Shown piece by piece: positions 20,789 through 31,342 of a stretch of DNA of 56,594 bases. The stretch lies in NCBI GenBank assembly GCA_003049485.1, contig PYST01000260.1, positions 1 through 56,594 on the forward strand. The letters run 5' to 3'. Numbering within the stretch: the stretch's first letter is position 1; the number at the start of each line of letters is the position of its first letter. Both the position numbers and the translations under genes were made by a program. Below the pieces are notes generated by a model, which was not told the DNA's origin, did no database searches, and saw only the letters and a list, made by a program, of their open reading frames with translations. Source of the stretch: Ophioceras dolichostomum. Taxonomy: Eukaryota; Ascomycota; Sordariomycetes; Magnaporthales; Ophioceraceae.

Positions 20789-22912
20789 ATGGCTCGAACC
20801 AAGCAGACTGCTCGACGCCAGGTCGATAACAACTCGGACTCCGAGTCCGAGTGCGAGTCGGAGATCATGAGCGGTGACGAGGGCGGCGAAGTCGATCCTA
20901 ATGTCAAGAAGGAAGGCGATGATGAGGACAAGATCAGCGAGGAGGAGAAGCGCAAACGGGAGGAGCTCGAGAAGGCACCTATGAGAGCCGAGCTCAAGCA
21001 CCTCGAGAAGCGTTGGACCAAGAAGGGCCGGGCGTACTTCTGCGAGCCGCAGGAGGACGAGGAGATTCCCGAGCAGAAGATCAACTGGTACGAGAAGTTC
21101 AGCCTCTGTGTGACGCGCGAGTACGACCAGCGCAACAAGTACGTCATGCGCACCAGCCTCTCGATCAACTCGCAGTCCCTGAAGGAGGCCCTTCGCGAGG
21201 TCATCAAGAGCTTCCCGGGCATCTCCTTCTGGACCGACAACATCTCGCTCGACTTCCCCCCGCGCTGCCTGTACCACTACCGCCATGAGCTTCAGGAGTA
21301 CGCGGACGAGCTGAAGCGGAAGGATCCGGACTCGGAGGGCGCTGCGCACATGCCCATCTTGATGGAGTTCATCAACGAGCACTTCGCCGACACCATCAAG
21401 GAGGTCGACAACCTGCGCGCTCAGGGCCTGATTAACTTTGACCTCCTCTGGACCATCTTCCGCCCCGGTGACGTGGTCTACTCGACCGTCATGGGCCAAC
21501 CTCGCGCCTACAAGCTCAACAGCTACTCGTACCAGTACACCCAGTGCGGCAACAACCTGCAGCTCAACGTGCAGTTCGTCGACTTCGACGGCGACGCCTT
21601 CGGAACCCGCGGCTCGAACCTCTGCGTGTGGCAGTTCGGCGGCGCCCAGGCCATCGACGACCTCCAGGCCTTCCCTCTCGACCTCCACCCGGACAAGGAG
21701 GGCGCCACGCGTATGCTCCTGGAGCGCGGCCGCAAGTGGGAGGCCCACGCGGGCCAGCACTTCGTCGAGTACAAGGGCATCGCCCTGGACGCCCTCGGTG
21801 CGCGCTACAACCTCGACTGCCGCACCATGATCGACTGCTACACGCACCACCGCATCAACAGCAACACCGCCTACACCGTCACGGCCTTCCCCAAGCCCGC
21901 GTCCGCCGTCAACGGCGTCGGCGGAGGCCCCAGCCGGAAGCGCAAGCAGGGGCCCCGCACCGACGACATGGAGCTGGTGCCGCAGGAAGACAAGGTCTTC
22001 ACGCCCCTGACGGACGACCAAGCCCTGCTGGCCACGTCCATGGTCCGAGGCTTCTCCTTCTCGGAGAAGAAGTTCCTCGACTTCTTCATCGACCGCGTGC
22101 GGCCCGTCGCGTGGAACCGGCGCTGCTTCGAGCAGCTCGTCCTCCCGGACAGCCAGAAGGAGCTGGTCCAGGCGCTCGTGTCCGAGCACACGCAGCGCAC
22201 GTCCGACCCAAACAAGGCCGCCTTCGACGACATCGTCAAGGGCAAAGGCCGCGGCCTCGTCCTGGTCCTCCACGGGCCCCCCGGCGTCGGCAAGACGCTG
22301 ACGGCCGAGTGCGTGGCCGAGTTCGCCGAGCGCCCGCTCTACATCGTCTCGTCGGGCGACCTCGGCACCAGCGCCTCGACGCTGGACGAGCGCCTCTCGC
22401 GCACGCTCGACCTGGCCAGCACGTGGAAGGCGGTGCTGCTCATCGACGAGGCCGACGTGTTCCTCGAGCGCCGCTCGCTGCACGACCTGGAGCGCAACTC
22501 GCTCGTGTCCATCTTCCTGCGCACACTCGAGTACTACAGCGGCATCCTGTTCATGACCACGAACCGCATCAAGACCTTCGACGACGCCTTCAAGTCGCGC
22601 ATCCACGTGCCGCTCCGCTACGGCGAGCTGCCGCCGTCGTCGCGCGCGCGCATCTGGCGCAACTTCCTAGACGGCGTCGAGGGCGGGGTCGACATCGACG
22701 ACGAGGGCTGCCGGGCCCTGGCCGAGGAGGGGAGGCTCAACGGGCGCCAGATCAAGAACGTCGTGCGCACGGCCAAGAGCCTGGCCGCGTACAAGAAGCG
22801 CCGTCTTGACCGCGAGCAGCTGCAGCAGGTCATGGAGATCCAGATGGCGTTTGAGAGGGATCTGGTTGAGGATGGAACCGAGGACAGCGATATCGACATG
22901 GTGGAGCGCTGA
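20789..22912 (+). CDS. AAA-type ATPase with a histone H3-identical N-terminus
   Basis: Single-exon gene of 707 residues. The C-terminal AAA module shows Walker A GPPGVGKT (about 496-503), Walker B LLIDEADVF (about 550-558) and a sensor-like TTNR with FDDAFKSRIHVPL after it. The middle (about 130-370) is the fungal N-domain usually found with this ATPase type (LRAQGLINFDLLWTIFRPGD, FGTRGSNLCVW). The linker carries KRKQ-type basic residues. The start at 20789 has a strong context (CCAACATGG). The protein begins MARTKQTARR: after Met removal, residues 1-8 equal those of the histone H3 tail, with Arg instead of Lys at position 9, followed by an acidic Ser/Glu/Asp stretch (about 15-35). The next in-frame Met is residue 27. 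ATP hydrolysis is family knowledge; the substrate and any chromatin role are unknown. The gene is tail to tail with the HET gene, 247 bp apart. Confidence 0.92.
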   Translation: MARTKQTARRQVDNNSDSESECESEIMSGDEGGEVDPNVKKEGDDEDKISEEEKRKREELEKAPMRAELKHLEKRWTKKGRAYFCEPQEDEEIPEQKINWYEKFSLCVTREYDQRNKYVMRTSLSINSQSLKEALREVIKSFPGISFWTDNISLDFPPRCLYHYRHELQEYADELKRKDPDSEGAAHMPILMEFINEHFADTIKEVDNLRAQGLINFDLLWTIFRPGDVVYSTVMGQPRAYKLNSYSYQYTQCGNNLQLNVQFVDFDGDAFGTRGSNLCVWQFGGAQAIDDLQAFPLDLHPDKEGATRMLLERGRKWEAHAGQHFVEYKGIALDALGARYNLDCRTMIDCYTHHRINSNTAYTVTAFPKPASAVNGVGGGPSRKRKQGPRTDDMELVPQEDKVFTPLTDDQALLATSMVRGFSFSEKKFLDFFIDRVRPVAWNRRCFEQLVLPDSQKELVQALVSEHTQRTSDPNKAAFDDIVKGKGRGLVLVLHGPPGVGKTLTAECVAEFAERPLYIVSSGDLGTSASTLDERLSRTLDLASTWKAVLLIDEADVFLERRSLHDLERNSLVSIFLRTLEYYSGILFMTTNRIKTFDDAFKSRIHVPLRYGELPPSSRARIWRNFLDGVEGGVDIDDEGCRALAEEGRLNGRQIKNVVRTAKSLAAYKKRRLDREQLQQVMEIQMAFERDLVEDGTEDSDIDMVER

Positions 22913-23159
22913 TGACCTTTTGATCCCCTTTCTTCTGTTACGGTCTCATCTCTTTTCTCTCTGCCAACAGCACGATTCATTTTCCTACATCATCTGGTCT
23001 CTGCTGTTTTGCTAAGTATAATTTTTCTGTGTCATCCGGTCTCTGTTCAGTATTATTTTGGGTAGGTACCTACTATGAGAACAATTTTGGCTGAATCGTA
23101 CTAGTTACGTATTAAATTGAGGTGTGGTTCGCAACTATGACTTCTCGACTCTACATGGC

Positions 23160-24992
23160 TCAACTACCTCTTCTAGCAGTATCGGACGAAGAAAAGAAAC
23201 TGAACTTTCGTTGCCTGGGTGGCTCATCTTTGGCCTTAACGGCTACCATAGGTCCCTCAAGCAGCGACGGATAGAGTTCCATACGCGGCTCTACCTCGGC
23301 GGCCACGGCCGGCCCGCTCCGATACCAGTGCCGTCGCATTCTAGGCTCGTTGAACGATACATAACACACCCGAATCTGGCCCCCATCCGGTTGTACTGTG
23401 TGGCCGCGAATACAGACCACGGCGCCACCGCGAGCGTAGTCATGATGCTCAAGCCTTGGGTGTTGTGCCTCGTAAGCCCTTGATAGCAGCTTTGCGAGCA
23501 GCTCGGCACGATCGCCCTCCCAAAGCCCAGGCGGGAGAGACTCACAGTACCACATAAGCTGGTTGCCCGGCCACAGCTTAGCCCCTAGGAAAAGGAGGCA
23601 CCGGGAGCCACCGTATGCCGAACTAGCGAGGTAGAGAAGGCCGCCATCGACACGCCGCCTTTCGATATTCGGGAGAGAGTAGAGGCTCAAAACTCTGTTG
23701 AACGCACCAGCGGGATGGGATTTGATAATCATCTCATCTTTCGTCCTCAGGTCCAGCAGCCGGCTAGACGGGTTAGGAGTGAGCAAGTGGTTGTCACTGC
23801 CGGACAGCTGCTTCATGTCATCCAAGGCGACGATCAGGCCATGGTTGGCTGGCGGACCTTGGCCGTGTTCCACGAGAGGAGGACTCGGTGGTTCGCTGGG
23901 TCTTGCTTGGACGAATACGGACTCCTCTGAGACCGCCCATTGCCCCGGTAATTGGATGCAGCTTGTGGGGAATCCAACACGCCTCATCGTCCTCCTCGAC
24001 TTTACGTCTCCCGCGACGGGGATGCACGCCCGGAAGCGGTTCCTAATAGATGGTGGATCTCCCGCATCTAAGACGGCGAAGAACAAGCCCCACGTCTGTA
24101 TCAGCGGCAGCGAGATGGAGAGGCCAGCATTGGTCATCGAGTAGACCGACACGCGATCCCCCCTCTCACAGGGCACCATGTCTCTCGAGGAACCCGAGAA
24201 GCAATAGGGAGACGGAGCGAGCATGCTGACCCAGTTCCTCGGGACGCTGCCGGTATCCCAGTCCCAGCAGAAGATCGTGTGGTCATTCGAGACCTTGATG
24301 ATCTCTTCCTGGAGCCTCGTGAAGGCCTTGGTGCCTTCGCCGTAGAGCAAGGGCATGTTGATGTCGAAGATGCCCAGCATGCAGTATGCCATATCCTCAG
24401 CCCTCGTCGTCTTGCGGCGGGAGAGCCAGTGCATCCTCCTGGCCACACTCGCGGACTTAAGTGACACCCGGTTCCGGCCAGCCAGGTATTCAATATCAAT
24501 CCCGGTAGACTGTATGATGTCATCCGCCAGGTGGCCATCGCTCCTGGAGCCGAGGCGCGTCCACTCCCGTGAGTAGAAGTCCACCTTTGCGGGTGCGAGC
24601 AACTCCTGCAGCGTCCAGCCCCTTTCGAACCATTCGCTCTGTCGAAATTCCCCCGGTGAGGCGACATCTGCCAGGTAGGCATAGCACACGGCTGAATCTC
24701 GATACCAAGCAAACATCGAGTTGATCGCTTCGGAGAGCTCGGCCGAGCTTTCTTTGTTTATGCAGTTCGTATCCACCCAGAGATAGCCCAGGCCTGATTC
24801 GAGTGCAAGCCGACTGGCGGCCACAATCTTCTGGAATCCGGGCTTTTTCTCGCGCTCCTCTGGGTCCCTCCAGTCCCGGAAGGAGGGCTCGTCGTCGTCT
24901 GGCAACCATCTGTGCGAGAGGATCGCGTACTGTGGAACTTGGTCACCGAAAAAAGACTCCAACTCCAAAGTCGTCGTGTTTATGAGGCGCAT
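23160..24992 (-). CDS. HET-domain protein (heterokaryon incompatibility type)
   Basis: Single-exon gene of 610 residues. HET domains are TIR-related modules that trigger cell death after fusion of unlike fungal individuals. The domain occupies about residues 18-165 and shows the standard blocks: YAILSHRW, GLGYLWVDTNCINKESSAELSEAINSMF, AVCYAYLADV and WFERGWTLQELLAP. The companion block FYSREWTRLGSR...STGID follows, then SVARRMHWLSRRKTTRAEDMAYCMLGIFDINMPLLYGEGTKAF in about 190-235. This is the HET-E/HET-D arrangement, but there is no NACHT or WD40 region. The C-terminal 350 residues match nothing I know. Such genes are numerous and fast-evolving in Pezizomycotina, so allele-recognition function cannot be claimed for this copy. 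Confidence 0.93.
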   Translation of the reverse strand: MRLINTTTLELESFFGDQVPQYAILSHRWLPDDDEPSFRDWRDPEEREKKPGFQKIVAASRLALESGLGYLWVDTNCINKESSAELSEAINSMFAWYRDSAVCYAYLADVASPGEFRQSEWFERGWTLQELLAPAKVDFYSREWTRLGSRSDGHLADDIIQSTGIDIEYLAGRNRVSLKSASVARRMHWLSRRKTTRAEDMAYCMLGIFDINMPLLYGEGTKAFTRLQEEIIKVSNDHTIFCWDWDTGSVPRNWVSMLAPSPYCFSGSSRDMVPCERGDRVSVYSMTNAGLSISLPLIQTWGLFFAVLDAGDPPSIRNRFRACIPVAGDVKSRRTMRRVGFPTSCIQLPGQWAVSEESVFVQARPSEPPSPPLVEHGQGPPANHGLIVALDDMKQLSGSDNHLLTPNPSSRLLDLRTKDEMIIKSHPAGAFNRVLSLYSLPNIERRRVDGGLLYLASSAYGGSRCLLFLGAKLWPGNQLMWYCESLPPGLWEGDRAELLAKLLSRAYEAQHPRLEHHDYARGGAVVCIRGHTVQPDGGQIRVCYVSFNEPRMRRHWYRSGPAVAAEVEPRMELYPSLLEGPMVAVKAKDEPPRQRKFSFFSSSDTARRGS

Positions 24993-26564
24993 GATGTTTA
25001 GGAACCACCGGCGCGAGATTCGGACGAAGGGATGGCGGACACGATGTTGGTTGATGAGAGATGAACGACGTCAGAAACTTCTCCGACAAAATAATTTCAT
25101 ATTCTCTACTGAAGCCTTCGCTGCAATCCGCGGGATTGAAGCACTCCACGGAGGGGCTGAGACGGAGTCATCGCGGAAGCCTGGCCACCAAACCGGGAAG
25201 GCTGAGCGAGAAATTCAGCGACTGGCTGTGTGGCAGCTCGCCACAACACGCATCAACCTCCAATACCATTTCGGCTGAGGTAGCCGGTGCACGACTGAAA
25301 CACCTACCTGAAGCAGCCGCCAACCCAAGAGACCAAAGGGGGGCGAAAGAGTCAAAGGCGCCAAGCAAGGCGAAGAAGGCTGGAGAAAAAGAATGGGGGC
25401 AAATAAGGGGGCCCAGAGACTCAGTATTGGAGTTTGAAGACGACGTAAAGAAGCATGAGCAAATGAACCCCTATCATCTTTTTCAACAAAGACTTATCAG
25501 GTCGGATTGGTGGAAATCCCAACTCCCGAGTATTATTGCACCACTCGCTATAAGTCACCGGCAAGGGGACTGTTCTGTTACGGGCGTAGCATTCCTTATA
25601 GGGGTACCTGGACACGTCGTGGCCTCCAGCACGACAACGTTCCCTTTTGGGTGCATTGGCCTAGGCTGTACAGGTCCCGGCCTGTGACAGATTCGATTTG
25701 GATGGGCTGAGGGTCGCCTCTAAAGCCTCCGAGGAACTGCAGTGGCCGGCACTGAAGGCGTTCGGTTCTCAGGGGCAAGTCCAGCCGGTCCAGTCAGCCG
25801 ATGGACCCCCACAGCGCCCCACTGTGCGCCAGCACAACGTCCTCCTAGTCGCTGGCGAAGAGATGCGCACCTGACCGATTTCCAGGTAGACCGCCCTTTG
25901 CCATCTTGGCCTTATACGGCGCTCACAGCGCTTTCGCGCAGAAATGAGGCACGGCGACAGACTGGCTGCTGTTGTGGGCGATGATGGGCTGGCTGTAGGG
26001 CTAAGCAAGGGGAGAGCGGGGTGGCGGGAGGGGATTGAGGGAGGGGGTTGAGGGAGGGGAGCACAAAACGCTCCATGCTCACGTCAGGTAAGTGACGATG
26101 TTGATCGAGTTGTGGTTCTCAGGCAGAGTGGCTTCCCGGCTACCGGCCAAGTGGGGATAAAAGAGGCTCGAGTCCCCTGTCCTGATATCTCTCTTCACTT
26201 CACCTTATCTTGACCATCGGTTCAGTAGTTCATGCGTCTACCATCTCTCGAGCCGTGTTGGTTTCGTATCTGCTCTCCTCCAAGATAGCCATACCGATAG
26301 TAAGTGATATATAGGATTGACAAGTCGTCGTCGAAACTCCCACTTTGGCTTCGCAACTTCTCATCCGGGACGCCTGAATCTGCTCCTCTGAAAGGCTTCA
26401 ATCGACGGGAATCTTAGGACAACGTAGGGCATTTGATCCTCCAGGGTCTGTTTGTCAAGATAGCAAGCCATCGCCAGGGCGAAGTTATCCTCATCCCCAG
26501 AAACGATTCCCATCACGCCACCCTGCGACAAGCAGGGCCTGAATCCACCACCACCACCGCCGCC
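24993..26564. other. Divergent intergenic region between HET gene and dehydrogenase
   Basis: No gene seen. A G-rich tandem (GGGATTGAGGGAGG-like) lies near 26025-26060, and a TATA-like GATAAAAGAGG at about 26156 could serve the dehydrogenase about 400 bp downstream. Confidence 0.5.
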
Positions 26565-27871
26565 ATGGCCGAGCCAAACAACACCCCGATGCCACCCAGC
26601 ACGCCCGTGACAGGGGCGACGCCCCGGTCGGCATCGCCAGCTCACGCCGTCGCCGTCTCCTCCACGCCGAGGAAACCAATCGTGCTCCACATCGGCGACC
26701 CGGTCCGGTACAACCCGCAGACCTACGCCGTGTTCGCCGAGGCCTTCGACGTCGTGCGACCGGAGCTCGCGGACCGCCAACGGCCGGCCTTCATGCAGGC
26801 GCTGAAGGACCGGCGCTGGGGCGACTTCAGCGCCATTTTCAGGCCCTTCTGGGGCACCGGCGGCGAGATGGGCACGTGGGACGACGAGCTGATCAACCTC
26901 CTGCCCGAAAGCTGCAAGGTTTTCGCCAGCGCTGGGGCGGGCTTCGACTGGGCCGATACCAAGGCACTTGGAGAGAAAGGTCGGTCTCGCAGGGAGCAAG
27001 AGTTCCCTACTGTCGTGTGATTCCCGCGGTTTCTTCTCTTCTCATCACTGACACGCCCGTGCTAGGCATTATATACTGCAACTCCGGGATCGCAGCCGCA
27101 GAAGCCGTGGCCGACTTCGCCGTGGCGATGATCCTCTCCACGTTCCGGCACCTTCCCTGGTGCATCGGAGCAGCAACCTCCTCTAACAGCAGCGAAGCAG
27201 CCGCCATCTTCGCCTACTGCCACACCCACGCCACGGCCGCCGCGCACAACCTGCGCGGCCACCGCCTGGGTCTCGTGGGGCTCGGAAACATCGGCCAGCA
27301 AATCGCCGCGAAAGTCGGCGGTCCCGCCTTCGGCATGAAGGTGCAGTACTTCGACGTGATCCGAAAATCCGCCGAGGTCGAGCAGAGCCTGGGCGCGACC
27401 TTCCACCCAACTCTAGAAGCTCTCCTCGCGGCGAGCGACTGCCTCGTGCTGTGCGCCCCGTCCGGCGACGGCCGGCCCATCCTCGACGGCGCCGCCATCG
27501 CCTGCCTGCCGCGGGGCGCCCGCGTCGTCAACGTGGCCCGCGGCTCGCTCGTCGACGAGGACGCGCTGGCCAACGCGCTCGACTCCGGCGCCGTCTCCGC
27601 TGCGGCGCTGGACGTGCACGCCTCCGAGCCGCGCATCCACCCTCGCCTGCTCGCTCTGGCGGCCGGGTCGGCCACGGGGACGGCGCCGCCGGCCCTCGTG
27701 CCTGGACGCGTGATGCTGACGTGCCATAACGCGGGGGGCACGGTCGAGACGCACGTCGGGTTCGAGGAGATCAGCATGCGCAACATCATGGCTGTGCTCG
27801 GGGGGGAGAAGCCGCTCACGCCTGTCAATCTGCAGTTCCTGAAAAAGGGCGGGTTGACGCGCAAGACTTAA
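26565..27871 (+). CDS. D-isomer-specific 2-hydroxyacid dehydrogenase (glyoxylate/hydroxypyruvate reductase-like)
   Basis: Exons 26565-26979 and 27066-27871 join over an 86-bp intron (GTCGGT...GCTAG, phase 1), giving 406 residues. The family reduces 2-oxoacids with NAD(P)H. The substrate domain holds SAGAGFDW and the spliced stretch GEKGIIYCNSG, then AVADFAVAMILSTFRHL. The Rossmann motif GLGNIG is at residues 210-215. The catalytic trio is visible: Arg297 in NVARGSLVDEDAL, Glu326 in LDVHASEP and His359 in TCHNAGGT. The first ~40 residues are a Pro/Thr/Ser-rich extension. The ATG at 26565 was chosen because the frame upstream starts with non-homologous sequence; the context GCCATGG is strong. 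The donor GTCGGT is weak, but the join restores the family motif exactly. Closest guess is the fungal glyoxylate reductase group; substrate cannot be read from sequence. Confidence 0.9.
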
Positions 27872-28850
27872 AGCCTGTCTGATGGGATGCGAGCGGGAAG
27901 CTTTTAACTTTTAGGCAACGCCGAGGGCGGGCATTTTACGGGCTGAGTATCCCAGCTCCATGGTCCGCTCCTTCCCCCTTTTCACACCTTTCAGGTTCCC
28001 GCCTTCCCCCTTTCACCCCCTGAACCATCCGCAGAGGAAGGAACGACCACATCACACCCCCACCTACCTACCTGCACCAGCCGCAGGCGGCAGATGGTAC
28101 ACAAGGTCGTTTCCAGTGCCATTTTCCCAATCGTAGTGGTGGCGGTTTGGTGCAGCGGTTAGACGGAACCTGCATGCATGCCTTGGCCATTCCAGATCCT
28201 GACGAGGATGTTGCAAAGCTGCCGTTGTTCGAGCCGCACCACTGCCACTGGCGCCAGTGATTTTTTTTGGCTTTTCCTTTACCATTTCTTTTTTGCCTCC
28301 TTTCAGTCTTTGCTTCCTTATGATCTTCTGCCGTATTCTGTTTTTTTTGGTTTTTTTCTGCAATCATTTAGGATTTTTATTGGATTGGGCGACTGAAGCC
28401 ACACCAACTGCAGGGCAGCGCAGAGCCTCTATGAGAGAGAGAACGGGACAGACGGAACTGATTGCTGTTGACAGCGGCTTGAGAGGTGGAGGTATGTCAC
28501 GAAAGGCGTTTCCTAGACACGAAAGGATTCTCAGAAGTAAAAAAAAAAGCATTGAGCACTTGTTTTGTTGGATATGGAGCTAAAGGCAAAGCAAAAGAAA
28601 AGAAAAATACCTAGCATCAACAAGAAGCAATAGAAGCATACATGTGGACAGAATCGCCCAAAACTCCGTCACTTGCAACAATAAGGGTGGATGATACAGT
28701 TGGCCATCGACAGGGAGAAAAAAGCTGGAAGGCGCCCGACGGAAAACGCCAAAGAAGCATTCTCTTCCATAGATACCTAGACTCGAGCCCTGTCACAACG
28801 CGTATGCCCCTGACTGCTCCCGTCTCTGCGCCCCATTACCATCTTCCTCA
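27872..28850. other. Intergenic between dehydrogenase and Cys-rich membrane protein
   Basis: Convergent region of about 1 kb with T-rich runs near 28260-28380. No gene seen. Confidence 0.5.
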
Positions 28851-29192
28851 TCATCGTAGCTCTCGAGGGTGCGGCTGATACGGAGTATGCGGAGGCAGCT
28901 GGGCCTCAGCGTTGGGCTCGACAAGCACCCAACGGCCGTCCTCAGTCGTCACGCCCGGGCAGTACCAGTGCCTGAAGTTGCTCGAGCTCCCCGGCTCTGC
29001 GTCCGGCGCGGCCGGGTCGGATGAGAGAGTCGTCGGTGTCACCGTAGGCGTCGGCGTGTGGCGGCGGCGTGGTGGGGTCTCTGGCATTGGGATTGGGCTT
29101 AGTTGTGGGTGATGGCCCTCTGCGGGAGCAGGGTGGTAGTGGATCTGCGTGTCTGTTGGCGATGGCGTGTAGGTCAGCTCCCTGCTGTCGTC
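28851..29192 (-). other. In-frame open continuation after the TAG of the Cys-rich membrane protein
   Basis: Directly after the TAG at 29195-29193 the same frame stays open for 113 codons to a TGA at 28853-28851. The encoded stretch is Pro/Thr-rich like the preceding tail and contains FRHWYCPGVTTEDGRWVLVEP. I found no GT-AG intron that would remove the TAG. The segment is either the former C-terminus cut off by a nonsense change, a readthrough extension, or the result of a base error. Confidence 0.5.
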
Positions 29193-30717
29193 CTATTCTG
29201 GCAGGGGGGTTGCTGGCGAGAGAGGTATGGTGTGGGCGTCGTGCTGTTGAGTGGGTTGTGGCGGCGCAGGGCGTGCATCGTCGTGGGAGTAGAAGGATGA
29301 TGCGCATGGGTCCTTGTTGCCGTTGTGGGTTTTGCGAGGTAAAAGGACGCCTCCGGTGTCTGCGCTTGTGGTGCTCTGCTTCGGAATCGTCATCGCTATG
29401 TCTGGGCCCGCCGGGCCCGCCGGCAGAGCTGCATAGCTGGACTGCGGAGGGAGATGCGGCGGTGACGGCCCGGCGCCGTCGAACGTGTATGTCGGTAGTG
29501 TGTGTGGCAACACGGCTGAATGCTGCGCGTGCCGTTGGTGATGCGGCTGTGGTGGCGGCCGCGGCATCGCCGGGTCATGAACAGGCACAAGCCCGTACGT
29601 CTGGCCGTTGCTTCTTGTCGTTGGCGGATCCTGATCATGTCGGCCTTGGTGATCCCTGGTGTTTTTCCTCCGCAGACACATCCACAGCACTAACGCCAAG
29701 ACGATTCCGATCACTACCAGGCCGCCTACCGTGCCTCCTACTATGGCCGGGATATTTGGCCCTGTGCCGGCCCCGCCTGGCGCGTGTGTGGACGTCGTCG
29801 CGGAAGTAGGGGAGGATGACGTGACGCTTCCAGCGGTGGTGTGCTCGGTGGACGACGATGAAGTCAACGAAGTGCTAGACGCTTCAACCACGAACCGCGG
29901 CTGGTCGTACATGGTGATGATGGTGGAGTCTGGAGCACAGCGGTACATCGATCTCGTTGGCGAGCCGGTCCACATGAGCAAGGCGCACTCGGGGTGAAAC
30001 GGGTCGTAACTGTGCCACCATCGCGCTGTGTTAGTACTACCTCCAGTACAGTACGGACTACCTACGGGGGTGCTCATATCCTGGCGTCCTAGGTTGGTGT
30101 TCATACCAGCAACCCGTCTTAGCAGCTATACTCGTACACTTGCCCTGCTGGTTCGCCTGGTAGTTCAAGCATACGGTCCAGGAGGGGAAGTACGCTTCGC
30201 TGAATGCGCAGCCCACCACGTTGTCCGTGTTGGTCTTGCACGTGAGTCTGCTTTCGCATGTAAGAGGAGCAGCTAGCCGGTGTGGATAATTTTGTGTGAG
30301 ACGTTAGAGAACCACGCACTCATGGGTAGATAAGTAGCGGGAGCTTTCTCTGCATGTTACTCTGCGTATTGCGCAAGTCCTTGGTACCAGTATCTTGAGT
30401 ACCGAGAGAGGGTACTTACACGACAGTGCGGCAAACCACCCGCAAGTGAAGTCATTGAGCCACGGGTTCGCCTGTCTCCGGTTGTTTCGACCCAGAAGCC
30501 CTAACACTGCTTCCTGCTCCTCAAGCAGCGACCCTGGCGCAGCGGTCGGCTTCGGCGTCCACCCGGTGGTGTCGACGCCCGGTGGGGCTGTGGTTATGGT
30601 CGGCACACCGATCCTCGCGTGGCCTCCGGGTTGCCCCCGTGCAAGCGGTGCAAGCCGGACTGGTTCCAAGACGCTAGGAGGCACGTCATGTTCCGGCAAG
30701 TTCTGCATCGAATTCAT
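29193..30717 (-). CDS. Cysteine-rich single-pass membrane protein (fungal surface type), 5' end uncertain
   Basis: Exons 30717-30420, 30272-30107 and 30009-29193 join over introns of 147 bp (GTAAGT...GCTAG, phase 1) and 97 bp (GTATGA...CACAG with a TACTAACA branch, phase 2), giving 426 residues to the TAG. The ectodomain is a Cys-rich fungal module: TCGWFAALSSAPLTC, CKTNTDNVVGC, a central Cys pair and TGCCYDPFHPECA. A Ser/Thr stalk follows, then one transmembrane segment (IPAIVGGTVGGLVVIGIVLALVLW) with an RRK stop and a Pro/His-rich cytosolic tail. This layout is common for wall-sensing or wall-linked proteins of Pezizomycotina, but I know no assigned function. I could not find a signal peptide at 30717, so a short upstream exon is probably missing. 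An open frame of 113 codons follows the TAG. Confidence 0.7.
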
Positions 30718-31342
30718 AGAGGGTCTGTTATTCTTTGAAGGGCAGATTTTCAATTTCCAATCCTGATCGTTCTGTAGCGGGGCCGCATCCCAGCATGGGT
30801 TTGGCGAGCGAGAGTTGTGTTTTAACAGGAACCTGGGAAGGTTGTATAAACCTAGAGGAAGGAATGAGCGTCCCCGGGGCAGGAGCGTTCAAATCCATAT
30901 CTCCCATTCTATGTACAGCCAAACAAGAGTCACATGGAGTAAGGAGTGAGGAAAGTGTCACCAGCCGAGGTGCTGTCGTTGGGAGTCCGCCGCTGGTGAG
31001 TGACTCTCAACGTGTGGGCTCCAAGTTTGTTGATTCTTTTGCCCTCTCTCATGCTTGCTTGCCGTGCTGGTAGTTCTGACGTCCTGGAGAGGCTACTCAG
31101 TAGATCTCGACGGCACAATCACCTTCAACAGCTGTCACTCAATACGAGCAAGAGCCTTTCCCAGCTTCAGCGTGCCCAACGTAATGTAAAATTGCGTCCG
31201 GAGGCCCTACTCATTTCGACCAGCTAAGAGCGGGACGGACCCCTGCTGTTGGTTGTGCACTACACGGCGCAAACTAAACATCACTTCGCACAACTGAACT
31301 GCCTGCTGCCCAAACCAAAGCAAAGGAGACGAGAGACACCAC
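30718..31342. other. Intergenic; upstream region of the Cys-rich membrane protein
   Basis: Should contain the promoter and possibly a first signal-peptide exon of the gene ending at 29193. I could not identify that exon with confidence. Confidence 0.4.

Noticed and set aside
20735..22606. 623-codon open frame antisense to the AAA ATPase
   Set aside because: It mirrors GC-biased third positions of the true gene, has repetitive Val/Leu/Glu/Arg composition and no domain.
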